Part shown: positions 37,503 to 46,720 of the stretch, in pieces
Layout: each line of letters begins with the position of its first letter
Position numbering within the stretch: the stretch's first letter is position 1
From: Erysipelothrix sp. HDW6C
GTDB lineage: Bacteria; Bacillota_I; Bacilli_A; Erysipelotrichales; Erysipelotrichaceae
DNA: 64,000 nt
Direction of reading: 5' to 3'
Assembly (NCBI RefSeq): GCF_011299615.1
Contig: NZ_CP049861.1
Span: forward strand, 1,116,001 to 1,180,000
Position numbers and translations under genes: made by a program
The notes under the pieces: model-generated
What the model was told of the DNA's origin: nothing
What the model saw: only the letters and a program-made list of their open reading frames with translations
Database searches by the model: none

Positions 37503-38699
37503 ATGAGAATTGGTGTCGCACGACGAAATATTACGCCATCTATTGGGACAGAGATGGGTGGATATGGTATTGAGAGAAAATCAAAAGGTGTCCATGATGC
37601 CTTATATACGAAAGTAGTTATTATAGATACACATATATTTATTGGGTTAGATCTTGTTGCAATTGACCACAATTTACGCGAACGCATCGAATCACGAGTT
37701 GATTTACATGGGTATACAATGAGTCTGAGCGCGAGTCACACGCATTCAGGCCCTGCAGGAACACTTGATACATCAGGAATGCTTAAAGGGATGTCTCATG
37801 TATTTGGGGATCTGAATGATGAATTACTTGTCTTCATCGCTGAACAAAGTGTAGCAGCAATTAATGAAGCTTTTGATACAATGGAACCTTTTATTCTCGA
37901 AACATCAAAGGGAACGATTACGGGTGCTTATTCAAACAGACACAGTGAAACGAAATTATACAATAACACATTAATCACATACCTTTTTAAAACTGAAACA
38001 AAATCTATCCTGATGTATAGTTTTGCATGTCATCCCACAATTATGCATGCGGATAATCTGTTATTCAGTAAAGATCTTATTGACGGTATCGAGAATGCTG
38101 CCGATGTTGATTTTATGTTTTTCTTGAATGGACCCAATGGGGATATCAGCACGCGTTTTGTGAGAAATGCATCAACATTTGCGGAAGTTGAACGGATTGG
38201 ATTGAGTATTTGGGAGCAAATCTCACAGACAATAGCTCGAGGTGAGGAAACAATACTTTCACCCATTGTAGTTCATAATCGCACATATGAACTACATACA
38301 AAGCAAACAAGCATGTTTGACAAAGCAATTTATGAGCAATACACTAAAGCATTTGAATTAACACCGACACCTGAATTGCGGACAAAAATTGAAGGCATGG
38401 AAATTGAACGGCTCTTTGCAGATACAATTATGCCTCCAATGCTCCCAGTTGAAGTTCAGATAATTAGTGCTGGAAAGCACACGTTAGTCATGTTTCCAGG
38501 TGAATTATTTGGGTCTCTATGTCCTGCGAATGCCTGGATGATTACCAATTCGAATGGGTACCATGCCTATTTTGCGGATAAAGATGCTTACGATCATAAT
38601 TACTATGAAGCACTAACAAGTTTTGTGTCACCAGGGGCAACCGAATTAATGATACAGCAATTACAGAAAGATATTGAGGAGATTACAGATGGAAACTAA
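37503..38699 (+). CDS. Neutral/alkaline ceramidase-like hydrolase
   Basis: The 398-residue protein begins with the family pattern GVARRNITPS and has SLSASHTHSGPAG, whose two histidines would bind zinc, then FACHPTIMHADN and LNGPNGDIS. This is the N-terminal catalytic domain of neutral ceramidases, but without signal peptide or C-terminal domain, so it works in the cytoplasm, probably on an amide or ester of an amino sugar rather than ceramide. It overlaps the SIS gene by 11 bases; that neighbour and the GntR regulator support a sugar substrate. This last point is inference. Confidence 0.72.
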   Translation: MRIGVARRNITPSIGTEMGGYGIERKSKGVHDALYTKVVIIDTHIFIGLDLVAIDHNLRERIESRVDLHGYTMSLSASHTHSGPAGTLDTSGMLKGMSHVFGDLNDELLVFIAEQSVAAINEAFDTMEPFILETSKGTITGAYSNRHSETKLYNNTLITYLFKTETKSILMYSFACHPTIMHADNLLFSKDLIDGIENAADVDFMFFLNGPNGDISTRFVRNASTFAEVERIGLSIWEQISQTIARGEETILSPIVVHNRTYELHTKQTSMFDKAIYEQYTKAFELTPTPELRTKIEGMEIERLFADTIMPPMLPVEVQIISAGKHTLVMFPGELFGSLCPANAWMITNSNGYHAYFADKDAYDHNYYEALTSFVSPGATELMIQQLQKDIEEITDGN

Positions 38700-39416
38700 A
38701 AAATACATGAACTATATTATTGAAACAATGGGTGAATTGCGTGATACGCAGGCTGACGCAATTGATAAAGCCAGTGAATTTATGATTGAGTCGTGTGCAC
38801 AAGGTGGTCGTGTTTATATTTTTGGGAGTGGTCATTCCCATCTTGTTGCCGAAGAAATGTATGTACGAGCTGGGGGCTTGCGCTAACCAAAGGAATTCTA
38901 CCTGACGAATTGATGCTGCATGGTGTTACGGGTAAGAGCACGCAAATTGAGCGTCTTGATGGTTATGCCAAACCGATTCTTATGTTGCATAAACCAGCTC
39001 CTGAGGATACCTTAATTGTCGTTTCGAATTCTGGACGGAACAATGTACCGGTTGAGATGTGCTTAGCAGGTAAGGAATTGGGAATGAAAGTTGTTGCGAT
39101 TACTTCGATGAAGCACTCATCCGCAGTGACATCACGCCATCACAGTGGTTTACGTATGTTTGAGATTGCGGATGTAACCATCGATAATCTTGCTGTAGCT
39201 GGCGATGCTGATTACTATGTAGAAAATTTTGATGTACCAACGGGTCCTATTAGTGATATTATGGGGCTTACAATTGCCCAAACTTTAGTTGTAAATACGG
39301 TTGATGGATTGGTCCGTCGTGGGATTGAGCCACCTGTATTTAAGAGTTCAAATCTTGATGGCGCCGATGCATATAATAATGAGCTATTCGATAAGTACTT
39401 TGGCTACTGGAAATAA
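38689..39416 (+). pseudogene. SIS-domain sugar isomerase-like gene, frameshifted
   Basis: The first frame (from ATG 38689, with GAGGAG upstream) covers the SIS start with FGSGHSHLVAEEMYVRAGGL, then hits a stop at 38884. The second frame continues with ALTKGILPDELMLHG, SNSGRNNVPVEMCLAGKELGM and TGPISDIMGLT to 39416. One more G in the five-G run at 38872-38876 joins them into about 242 residues. SIS domains bind phosphosugars; members like this are annotated as UPF0309-type. As in the GntR gene, the break is one base missing from a G run. Confidence 0.82.
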
Positions 39417-39438
39417 AAAGTGGGAATTCCCACTTTTT
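39415..39438. terminator. Two-way terminator
   Basis: AAAAAGTGGGAA and TTCCCACTTTTT form a perfect 24-base palindrome between the SIS gene and the convergent membrane protein gene. Confidence 0.85.
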
Positions 39439-40150
39439 ATTTTTTCTTTTGGCGGACTTGTTGTTTAATTTCTTCCATGATATCCGTAAATTTACGTGAA
39501 GACAGCGATGGAAATGATCGTAGAATTCGAAGTTCGCCACGCTTCAGTGATTGTAAACTGTCGCGTACACCGTGTTCCAAAGACGTAATTTTTGAATTTA
39601 GGGTATCTTTCATTGCATGAATATTTACCACTCTATTTTTGAGATGCATTGTGGATGCAACGGATACGATTGTATCAATGACAACAATGACAAACAAAAC
39701 GCTTGCAAGAATCGTGAGTACATTTTGAGGTATTGTATTGATAAAGTCGATGATGCGTGGGTGAACCCATGTGACTAAAATCAAACATAGAAATCCAAAC
39801 ATAAGAGAGTTCTTTAAACACACACGACCTTTGATATTATAGGGTTGCTGGGAATAATCCCACCAGCGCATATGAAACAGTTTCTCCATTATAAAACTTG
39901 TTATGTATTCTAAGGAACTTGTGAGTAGTAATCCATATACAAACACAAGGACGGGATCGTTAATATAGGGATCGAGTACGTATAAAATAAGAATTGCTCC
40001 AAACCCATAGATAGGGACAAGGGGACCATTCAAAAACCCCCGCTCTACAAACTTTCTTTGTGGAATGGAACAATAAATCGTTTCTAAGATCCATCCAATG
40101 AATGCATAAATAATCCAATAAGAAAATATATGTGTAATTGTAACCACCAT
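39437..40150 (-). CDS. CmpB-like putative ABC-transporter membrane protein
   Basis: The 237-residue protein has about five membrane helices and the family pattern AFIGWILETIYCSIPQRKFVERGFLNGPLVPIYGFGA. This is the Firmicute family labelled putative ABC transporter type (ABC_trans_CmpB); its function is unproved and no ATPase lies nearby. The C-terminal 60 residues are charged and helical. The ATG at 40150 follows AAAGAGGTGATC. TATAAT lies at 40175-40170 on the minus strand. Confidence 0.78.
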   Translation of the reverse strand: MVVTITHIFSYWIIYAFIGWILETIYCSIPQRKFVERGFLNGPLVPIYGFGAILILYVLDPYINDPVLVFVYGLLLTSSLEYITSFIMEKLFHMRWWDYSQQPYNIKGRVCLKNSLMFGFLCLILVTWVHPRIIDFINTIPQNVLTILASVLFVIVVIDTIVSVASTMHLKNRVVNIHAMKDTLNSKITSLEHGVRDSLQSLKRGELRILRSFPSLSSRKFTDIMEEIKQQVRQKKK

Positions 40151-40293
40151 GAGATCACCTCTTTCTTCTATTATACTGCGAATAAGCGCCAATAGTTGAA
40201 TGAATGGTGAAATGCAACGCAAAAAATAGATTTGTCTTGTTTACATGTAAAGTGTTATCATAATAACGTACTAAAAAAGAAAACGGGGGCATT

Positions 40294-42057
40294 ATGAAAA
40301 AATTAATAAGCATACTCTTAGTTGCACTTCTTGTGTTAACGGGATGTACAACCAAGGGAACAGCAACACCAGCAGAGACACCCAATGCTGAATTTGCTGC
40401 ATATTTGGATGAATTATTGGTAGAATCCATGGATCCAAAGGACTTCTCAATTAACTTTATGTTTGTGAATCCTGAAAATTATGGTATTACACCTGAACCA
40501 TACGAGCTGACATTCTCTACAAATGAGGATGAGGCAGAATCTGTTGCGGAAACAGAAGCCATGATCAAGAAGTTAGAGTCATTCAGTGATAAGACATTAA
40601 CAGCGCAACAACAACTTGATAAAAAAGTTGTTATTGAACAGTTAAAGAATGGTCTTGAGATGGCACCTTACTATGATTATGAGCAAGGTGGATCCGTTAT
40701 TGGATACTCACGTAATTTAATGGGAAGTTTCCCAGCATACCTTGAAACCTACGTATTTAGAAACCAACAAGACGTTGATGGTTATTTCAATTTGATTGAA
40801 ACGTTACCTGCGTCCATTCAAAAATACATTGATTTGGAGAAAACACGTCAAACAAATGGTACCGGTTTTGGTAAAGAAGAAATTGCTGAAATTATCAAAG
40901 TAAATGAAGTGACCGCAACCGATGCTGCGTCCGAAGATTTCTACTTAATTGCACATTTTGATACTGCAATTGCCGATTTAGATTTTATGTCGGCCGAACA
41001 AAAAACAGCAGCGAGTGCACGTAACAAATCACTCCTAAACAATCAATTCGCACAATCGTATCAAATGGTTGTTGATCAGTTTAAGGAGATTGATGCAAAA
41101 CCTGTTACCGGTCTTGCCAACAAACCAAATGGTAAAGAGTACTATGAGATTCTGTTGCGTCAAGAAACAGGAAAGAATGTCACGGTTGCGGAAATGGAAA
41201 AATTCATTGACCGTAAGGAGTTAGAAATTCAAACCTATCTTTTCTCAAGTTTCACGGCAGAAGAAATGGATGAAATGTTTGCATTGATGCAAAGCGGTGA
41301 GTTTAGTGATTTTGAGGATGGACAAGCACTCCTCACATTTATTCAAGGCGCATATACAGAAGATTTCCCAGCAATTGAGGCGCCAAACTACGTGTTACGT
41401 CAAGTCGATGACTCGATGAAAGAAGCTTCAAGTCCTGCGTTTTACTTCTCACCACCTGTCGATTACACACCGGCAGAACCACAAGTAATCTATATTAACG
41501 GTGAATTTGATAATAAATTGTATACAACCTATGCCCATGAGGGGATTCCAGGTCACATGTATCAATTTAGCTACTTCTTAACACTCAAAGACATGCATCC
41601 AATTCGTTCACTGATTTCACCATCTAGCAGTGCTGAAGGGTGGGCAAACTATGCAGAAAAAGAAGCCGTTAAATATGTTCAATCTGACAAATTTATGGAA
41701 TTCAATAATGCCTATATGTCCTTAATTGAAATTTATCATATTAAGGCAGATATTGGAATTCACCACAAAGGATGGACTCAAGAAGAGTTTGGAGAATTCT
41801 TTGGACAACTTTTTGATGTGTCGGGGGAAAACTTGTCAGAAATGTACACACAATTTGTACATTCTCCTGCTGCGTATCCAACATATTACCTCAGCAACCT
41901 TTACATTCGTGATATGAAAGAAACGGCAAAAAAAGAGTTGGGTAATGCCTATGATGAAAAAGAGTTCCACGAACAAATTTTAAAATGTGGGGCAGCATCA
42001 TTCAATGTTATCGAAGAACAAATGAATCTTTATATAAAAGAAAAGGGAAGCCGTTAG
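40294..42057 (+). CDS. DUF885 lipoprotein, probable zinc carboxypeptidase-like enzyme
   Basis: The 587-residue protein has a lipoprotein signal (lipobox LTGC, Cys at 18) and the DUF885 domain. The metal motif is HEGIPGH (His415 to His421), with a further likely ligand Glu in SSSAEGWANYAE. DUF885 proteins resemble M32-type metallopeptidases but activities are poorly known. It is anchored on the outer face of the membrane. A promoter with TTGTCT (40232-40237) and extended -10 TGTTATCAT (40253-40261) lies upstream. It meets the TetR gene tail to tail with a 4-base overlap. Confidence 0.85.
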   Translation: MKKLISILLVALLVLTGCTTKGTATPAETPNAEFAAYLDELLVESMDPKDFSINFMFVNPENYGITPEPYELTFSTNEDEAESVAETEAMIKKLESFSDKTLTAQQQLDKKVVIEQLKNGLEMAPYYDYEQGGSVIGYSRNLMGSFPAYLETYVFRNQQDVDGYFNLIETLPASIQKYIDLEKTRQTNGTGFGKEEIAEIIKVNEVTATDAASEDFYLIAHFDTAIADLDFMSAEQKTAASARNKSLLNNQFAQSYQMVVDQFKEIDAKPVTGLANKPNGKEYYEILLRQETGKNVTVAEMEKFIDRKELEIQTYLFSSFTAEEMDEMFALMQSGEFSDFEDGQALLTFIQGAYTEDFPAIEAPNYVLRQVDDSMKEASSPAFYFSPPVDYTPAEPQVIYINGEFDNKLYTTYAHEGIPGHMYQFSYFLTLKDMHPIRSLISPSSSAEGWANYAEKEAVKYVQSDKFMEFNNAYMSLIEIYHIKADIGIHHKGWTQEEFGEFFGQLFDVSGENLSEMYTQFVHSPAAYPTYYLSNLYIRDMKETAKKELGNAYDEKEFHEQILKCGAASFNVIEEQMNLYIKEKGSR

Positions 42058-42068
42058 GCTTCTCTTTG
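42047..42068. terminator. Overlapping two-way terminator
   Basis: GAAGCC and GGCTTC with a GTTA loop span the stop codons of both the DUF885 and TetR genes. The flanking A-rich and T-rich sequence is moderate, so it may be weak. Confidence 0.6.
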
Positions 42069-42629
42069 TCCGTATAGGGTAAGTTGCACAAGTTCAATCA
42101 GAAAGTCAATATTCTTGGATCCATGTCGTAAGGACTCCAACAAGTTACGAACAACAAAGCGATTGAATTCATCTTTGGTGAATGTATCACTCCATATTGA
42201 GGGCCTTACTCTTGGATCGTTGTTAAGGACTTTAAGAAATATGGTGTTGATACGTTGCAATTGTTGCTCATGGACGCGTCGACTTTCTTCACGATCGGAA
42301 ACACTCAGCGCACGATAATAACCGGCAAATATAGAATGATAAATATGGGCATTGTAGATAATCCGTTCGTAGGTATGACGCAACATCCCTGGATAGTCTG
42401 ATTCATTTTCAAATGCTTGAATATTTTTAATAAAGAGGGTATCCCAGAAAATATCGACCAATGTAAAAACAAGATCCGACTTTGAATCAAAGTAATTGTA
42501 GACAGAACCCAAGGCCACATTTGCTTCCTTGGCGACACGACGCATACTCAATGCATCAAGCCCTTCTTCAAGGACAATTTTCCGTGCAATGTCAATCAAA
42601 TGTTCTTTTGTAATTGGTGCTTTTTTCAT
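42054..42629 (-). CDS. TetR-family regulator
   Basis: The 191-residue protein has the TetR helix-turn-helix: ARKIVLEEGLDALSMRRVAKE, then NVALGSVYNYFDSKSDLV. The C-terminal ligand domain is not specific. I chose ATG 42629; a GTG at 42641 lies in the AAAGAGGTG ribosome site. The target is unknown; the nearest divergent gene is yjdM. Confidence 0.88.
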   Translation of the reverse strand: MKKAPITKEHLIDIARKIVLEEGLDALSMRRVAKEANVALGSVYNYFDSKSDLVFTLVDIFWDTLFIKNIQAFENESDYPGMLRHTYERIIYNAHIYHSIFAGYYRALSVSDREESRRVHEQQLQRINTIFLKVLNNDPRVRPSIWSDTFTKDEFNRFVVRNLLESLRHGSKNIDFLIELVQLTLYGQREA

Positions 42630-42739
42630 GGTCGTTTTCACCTCTTTGAACTGTGTTCATTATAGTAAACAGGGACAAACTTGTCAAATCATCAACATCA
42701 TGTATACTTAAAGGACAACAATAAAGGAGATGGATAACG

Positions 42740-43063
42740 ATGAGTTTACCAAATTGTCCAAAATGTGATTCTGAATACACATACGAAGATCGCGAATTAT
42801 ATGTCTGCCCTGAATGTGCTCATGAATGGAATGAGCTGTCAGAGGCTGCAAATCAAATAAAGGATGCGCATGGAACAGTACTCGCTGATGGGGATGATAT
42901 TATTGTCATTAAAGACCTTAAGGTTAAAGGCAGCTCAAATCCATTAAAGCAAGGTACCAAAGTTAAGAACATTAAACTTGTTGAAGGTGATCATAATATC
43001 GATTGTCGTATTGATGGGTTTGGAAGCATGAGTTTGAAATCAGAGTTTGTGAAGAAGGCATAG
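42740..43063 (+). CDS. yjdM: YjdM/PhnA-family zinc ribbon protein
   Basis: The 107-residue protein starts [20 protein letters not shown] and has two CxxC pairs (CPKC, CPEC) of a zinc ribbon, then [10 protein letters not shown] and [15 protein letters not shown]. It is close to E. coli YjdM by eye over its whole length except a short gap. The old PhnA name suggests phosphonate use, but no phn genes are here and the function is unknown. Confidence 0.93.
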   Translation: MSLPNCPKCDSEYTYEDRELYVCPECAHEWNELSEAANQIKDAHGTVLADGDDIIVIKDLKVKGSSNPLKQGTKVKNIKLVEGDHNIDCRIDGFGSMSLKSEFVKKA

Positions 43064-43075
43064 CCTTCTTTTTTT
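43052..43075 (+). terminator. Terminator of yjdM
   Basis: AAGAAGGC and GCCTTCTT around ATA, with a run of seven T, including the stop codon. Confidence 0.85.
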
Positions 43076-43155
43076 ATAACATCTAACCAACCTTTGATGA
43101 CACTTTCATGTATTTTATGTGAAATTTGGTATGCTAAGCATGCAAGGAGATTAAG

Positions 43156-43941
43156 ATGAAAAAATTAACAGTATTATTTTTACTCACATTACTTGTGATA
43201 ACAGGATGCGGAAGCAGTCGCCCAACAGATGCAGATCGTGCGCTTTACCGTGAGGCGGTCGCAAACATTCAAGATACCACGGCAATCCATATGGATGTAC
43301 GTTTTACAGCAAACTACATGGTTGATGGTCAGAAAGATGAAGAAGAGTCGATGGAATTCATGATGTCGATTATTGATTCAGATATAAACAGCAAAGACTT
43401 ATCAACGAAAACATTTGTAATGAGTTCAACAGCTGAGGACTTTGATTACGAAATGACCATGAACTTTAAAGACAATAACCTATATTTGGATTTTATGGGA
43501 GTGAAGTTAATACAACCAATGGATGACGACATACTGCCAGGATATGACATTCAAGATATTCTTGGATATCAGAATTTTGTTGATATGTTTGATGACAGTG
43601 ATGATGCACTTGCTGCAATGGTCGTTAACAGAAGAGAAAACGGCATTGACTTTGAACTCAAGACAAAGAAAATGTTGGAAACACTTATAAACGCATTCTT
43701 ACAAGATGAAGCATACGATGAATTTTCGTTGCGAGTTAAGAATCCGCAATTTACGATTCGTGTGAGCAATGAAGGTGTATTTGATGGATTCTTTGGATCA
43801 ATTGAACTTTTGGATGATTCATCAAAAACTGACTCATTTCAAGTTGACGTTGATATCGATTTTGTAGCAACAAATGATGCTGTGAAGTTTGTAACGCCGA
43901 AATGGGATGACTATATTGATGCATCAAAACTTGGAGCCTGA
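43156..43941 (+). CDS. Lipoprotein of unknown function (LppX-like size and plan)
   Basis: The 261-residue protein has a signal peptide with lipobox ITGC. The mature part is acidic and rich in alternating beta segments such as MEFMMSIIDSD, FVMSSTAEDFDYEMTMNF and LYLDFMGVKLI, which fits a half-barrel fold seen in LppX/DUF6612-type lipoproteins. No catalytic motif is visible. An extended -10 (TGGTATGCT, near 43130) precedes it and a terminator follows. Confidence 0.72.
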   Translation: MKKLTVLFLLTLLVITGCGSSRPTDADRALYREAVANIQDTTAIHMDVRFTANYMVDGQKDEEESMEFMMSIIDSDINSKDLSTKTFVMSSTAEDFDYEMTMNFKDNNLYLDFMGVKLIQPMDDDILPGYDIQDILGYQNFVDMFDDSDDALAAMVVNRRENGIDFELKTKKMLETLINAFLQDEAYDEFSLRVKNPQFTIRVSNEGVFDGFFGSIELLDDSSKTDSFQVDVDIDFVATNDAVKFVTPKWDDYIDASKLGA

Positions 43942-43958
43942 CATTGTCAGGTTTTTTT
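43937..43958 (+). terminator. Terminator of the lipoprotein gene
   Basis: CCTGAC and GTCAGG around ATT, then seven T, overlapping the stop. Confidence 0.85.
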
Positions 43959-43962
43959 GCGT

Positions 43963-43985
43963 AAAAAAAGGATGCGCAAGCATCC
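43963..43985 (-). terminator. Terminator of nagB
   Basis: On the minus strand GGATGC, TTGC and GCATCC, followed by seven T. Confidence 0.82.
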
Positions 43986-43992
43986 TGTGTTT

Positions 43993-44706
43993 CTATTTAT
44001 TCGTAAGTTTTGCTGCTGCTTTCTCATCGGCAATGACGATGACGTCAGCGTGATTTTGTAATGCACTTGCAGGGCAATCAGTTGATGGTGCTACTTCAAG
44101 CATCGCGTGAATTGCATCGGCTTTCTTTTCTCCATATGCAAATAAGATAATTTTCTTAGCGGACATAATGGATTTGATTCCCATTGAGTATGCATAACGG
44201 GGAACATCATCGATTGATGCGAAGTTACGGGCATTGGCTTCGATTGTGCTTTCAGTTAATGATACTTTTTCTGTTAATGAATCAAATGATGCACCTGGTT
44301 CGTTGAAACCAATGTGGCCATTTTCTCCAATTCCTAGAATCTGGACATCAATTGGGTTTTCAGCAATGATTGCATTGTAACGGGCACATTCTTTTGCTGC
44401 GTCTGTTTCCAATCCGTTTGGTAAGTAATTTGCTTTGAATGGTTTTTTGCTGAAAAAATGCTCATTCATAAAGTAATGGTAGCTTTGGTCATGATCTGCT
44501 CCAATACCGATATACTCGTCAAGGTTGATTGAGACTACATTTGTAAAGTCTAAATCACTTGCGGTAATGCGATCGTATAGGGAAATAGGTGTGCTTCCGG
44601 TAGCCAAACCAAAAACATTCAAACGTCCATTTTCTAATTCTTCGCGAATAATATTATAACCAAGTTCTGCTCCCTCTTGATTATCTTTAACTACAAATAA
44701 TTTCAT
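43993..44706 (-). CDS. nagB: Glucosamine-6-phosphate deaminase
   Basis: NagB turns glucosamine-6-phosphate into fructose-6-phosphate and ammonia, the last step of amino sugar use. The 237-residue protein has FGLATGSTPISLYD, the catalytic Asp in NLDEYIG and GIGENGHIGFNEPG. It lacks the C-terminal allosteric tail of the E. coli enzyme, as is common in Firmicutes. It is transcribed away from nagA. Confidence 0.96.
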   Translation of the reverse strand: MKLFVVKDNQEGAELGYNIIREELENGRLNVFGLATGSTPISLYDRITASDLDFTNVVSINLDEYIGIGADHDQSYHYFMNEHFFSKKPFKANYLPNGLETDAAKECARYNAIIAENPIDVQILGIGENGHIGFNEPGASFDSLTEKVSLTESTIEANARNFASIDDVPRYAYSMGIKSIMSAKKIILFAYGEKKADAIHAMLEVAPSTDCPASALQNHADVIVIADEKAAAKLTNK

Positions 44707-44733
44707 TATGAGTATCCTCTTACTTTCCCTAAT

Positions 44734-44844
44734 ATTATAGACTACTACTGAATAAAATCAAATCAATTAATGCAAATGGTTGCCTAATAAATGCAAACAG
44801 CAAAGTAAATGTCTTGTGCCATGTTGGAGGATAAGTGATATAAT
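44734..44844. promoter_or_regulatory. Divergent nagB/nagA promoter region
   Basis: nagB on the minus strand: TTGATT (44761-44756), 16 bases, TATAAT (44739-44734). nagA on the plus strand: extended -10 TGATATAAT (44836-44844). Between them AATGCAAA occurs twice (44769-44776 and 44790-44797), 21 bases apart, or two helical turns. These could be sites for a shared regulator. They do not match the GntR palindrome at 37445. Confidence 0.6.
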
Positions 44845-44873
44845 TTAAAGGTAATGACGAGGAGGCGTATGTT

Positions 44874-46028
44874 ATGTTAATAACGAACGGACGAATTTAT
44901 TTAGAAGACCGTGTCATTGAGAACGGTTTTGTACGCATTGAGGGTGATAAGATTGTTGCCTTAGGAGAAATGACAAGTGCTCCATCATATGATGGTGAAA
45001 TTTTAGATGCTAAGGGAAACAATGTGTTACCTGGATTTATTGATCAGCATATTCATGGTGCGAATGGTGCGGACCACATGGACGCAACCGAAGATGCTTT
45101 ATCAAATATTGCACACTTCTTACCAAAAGAAGGAACAACATCGTATCTTGCAACAACGATGACGCAATCAATTGAAGCAGTTTCAAAATCACTTGAGGCC
45201 ATTGCTGACTATGCGGATAATAACAATGGTCCTGGACAAGCAGAAATTGTGGGAATTCATCTTGAAGGACCCTTTATTTCTGTAAAACATATTGGTGCGC
45301 AAAATCCAAAGTTTGTATTAAAGCCAACTAAGAAAGACTTCGATACGTTCTGGGATGCAGCTGCAGGTAAAATCAAATTGATTACCTATGCACCTGAAGA
45401 AGCAGAACCAGGATTCACAGATTACCTACGTACTAAAGGTGTAATTCCTTCAGCGGGGCACACCGATGCTGATTATCAACAAATCGTTGATGAAGTAGAA
45501 CATGGACTTTCAAACCTAACGCATTTCCATAATGCGATGAAGCCTCACCATCACCGCGAACCCGGTGCTGTAACGGCAGGATTTGTTCGACCAGAACTTA
45601 AGGCTGAACTTATTGTTGATGGTATTCACCTTCATCCTGCTGTTGTTAAGGCAACATATGAAATTAAGGGTGTTGACAATGTCATTGCCATCACCGATGC
45701 CATGCGTGCTAAAGGGTTGCCAGATGGCAAATATGACCTTGGTGGACAAGAGGTTACGAAAATTGGAAAAGAGTGCCGTATTGCCTCAGGATCACTTGCT
45801 GGTTCTGTAGCTGAAATGGACTTCGTTGTTCGTAACTTTAAAAACTTCACAGGTGCTCCAATGCATGATATCGTGAAGATCTCCTCAGAAAATGCTGCCA
45901 AACATTTAGAAATTTTTGGTCGCAAAGGAAGTATTGCAATCGGTAAAGATGCTGACGTTGTAATTGTTGATAATGACATCAACGTCCAAACTACGGTTTG
46001 CCGTGGTGTTATTGGATACCAAAAATAA
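44874..46028 (+). CDS. nagA: N-acetylglucosamine-6-phosphate deacetylase
   Basis: NagA removes acetate to give the NagB substrate. The 384-residue amidohydrolase has the metal motif PGFIDQHIHGANG, the metal Glu in HLEGPFIS, SAGHTDADY, HFHNAMKPHHHREPG and the catalytic Asp in VIAITDAMRAKG. GAGGAGG precedes the ATG. Confidence 0.96.
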   Translation: MLITNGRIYLEDRVIENGFVRIEGDKIVALGEMTSAPSYDGEILDAKGNNVLPGFIDQHIHGANGADHMDATEDALSNIAHFLPKEGTTSYLATTMTQSIEAVSKSLEAIADYADNNNGPGQAEIVGIHLEGPFISVKHIGAQNPKFVLKPTKKDFDTFWDAAAGKIKLITYAPEEAEPGFTDYLRTKGVIPSAGHTDADYQQIVDEVEHGLSNLTHFHNAMKPHHHREPGAVTAGFVRPELKAELIVDGIHLHPAVVKATYEIKGVDNVIAITDAMRAKGLPDGKYDLGGQEVTKIGKECRIASGSLAGSVAEMDFVVRNFKNFTGAPMHDIVKISSENAAKHLEIFGRKGSIAIGKDADVVIVDNDINVQTTVCRGVIGYQK

Positions 46029-46034
46029 TTAAAG

Positions 46035-46059
46035 AAGACATCCGAAAGGATGTCTTTTT
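46035..46059 (+). terminator. Terminator of nagA
   Basis: AAGACATCC and GGATGTCTT around GAAA, then T run. Confidence 0.88.
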
Positions 46060-46062
46060 GCT

Positions 46063-46088
46063 AAAAAAAAGATGACGTGAGTCATCTT
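46063..46088 (-). terminator. Terminator of the ankyrin gene
   Basis: On the minus strand AAGATGAC, TCAC and GTCATCTT, followed by eight T, across the stop codon. Confidence 0.82.
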
Positions 46089-46669
46089 GGAAAATAAGTT
46101 AATACCGCGTTATTTGTGAACATCTGACGGACAGACTTACGATTGCTTGTTTCTTCACGTAGGCTTGCACCATTTTGAATCAAGAGCTTAAAGATAGCTC
46201 TTAAATCATCTTCAAATGCTTCATCAACAATACCAAGATCAATGTTTAAGGCATCCAACACAGCACGCATAATCGGTAAGTTACCGTATGAGTCTTGTCG
46301 ATGAATGTCTGCACCTTGATCAAACATTTCTTGTAAGAGTCTTAAATAGTCATTGAATAAGACACCATCGTTTTTTGGTCCATCAATTTCTGGACGTGGA
46401 AAACGTGATGCATTCATTGCTTGTTGTATTGCGACATGCAATATGGGAAGTTCCCAATTCTCAACCACACCTGGAACGTTGAAGTTTAAATTGTCTTTGT
46501 GTTCGACAAGGATGCGTGCAACGGATATATTATTGTTCTGTAAGGCAATTTGCAAGAGTGAATGATGGTTTACATCTGTATCACTAGCTGATAACGAGAA
46601 ACCTGACATCATTAAACTTTCAACGATATCGGGCTTATTTTCTATTACTGCTTGAAGTAATTGCTCCAA
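46082..46669 (-). CDS. Ankyrin-repeat protein
   Basis: The 195-residue protein has two clear ankyrin-type units: HHSLLQIALQNNNISVARILVEH, and MFDQGADIHRQDSYGNLPIM with weaker units between and after. Ankyrin repeats bind other proteins; the partner is unknown. No signal peptide. Start is uncertain: TTG at 46678 is only 1 base from GGGAGG, while TTG at 46669 is 10 bases away and is preferred. Confidence 0.7.
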   Translation of the reverse strand: MEQLLQAVIENKPDIVESLMMSGFSLSASDTDVNHHSLLQIALQNNNISVARILVEHKDNLNFNVPGVVENWELPILHVAIQQAMNASRFPRPEIDGPKNDGVLFNDYLRLLQEMFDQGADIHRQDSYGNLPIMRAVLDALNIDLGIVDEAFEDDLRAIFKLLIQNGASLREETSNRKSVRQMFTNNAVLTYFPR

Positions 46670-46720
46670 AAATGCCAATCCTCCCTTTCATACCAATTGT
46701 AGCATAGAAAGGGGATTCTA

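Noticed and set aside
40238-40250. TTTACATGTAAA palindrome before the DUF885 gene as an operator
   Set aside because: Short AT-rich palindromes are common here and it only partly overlaps the promoter.
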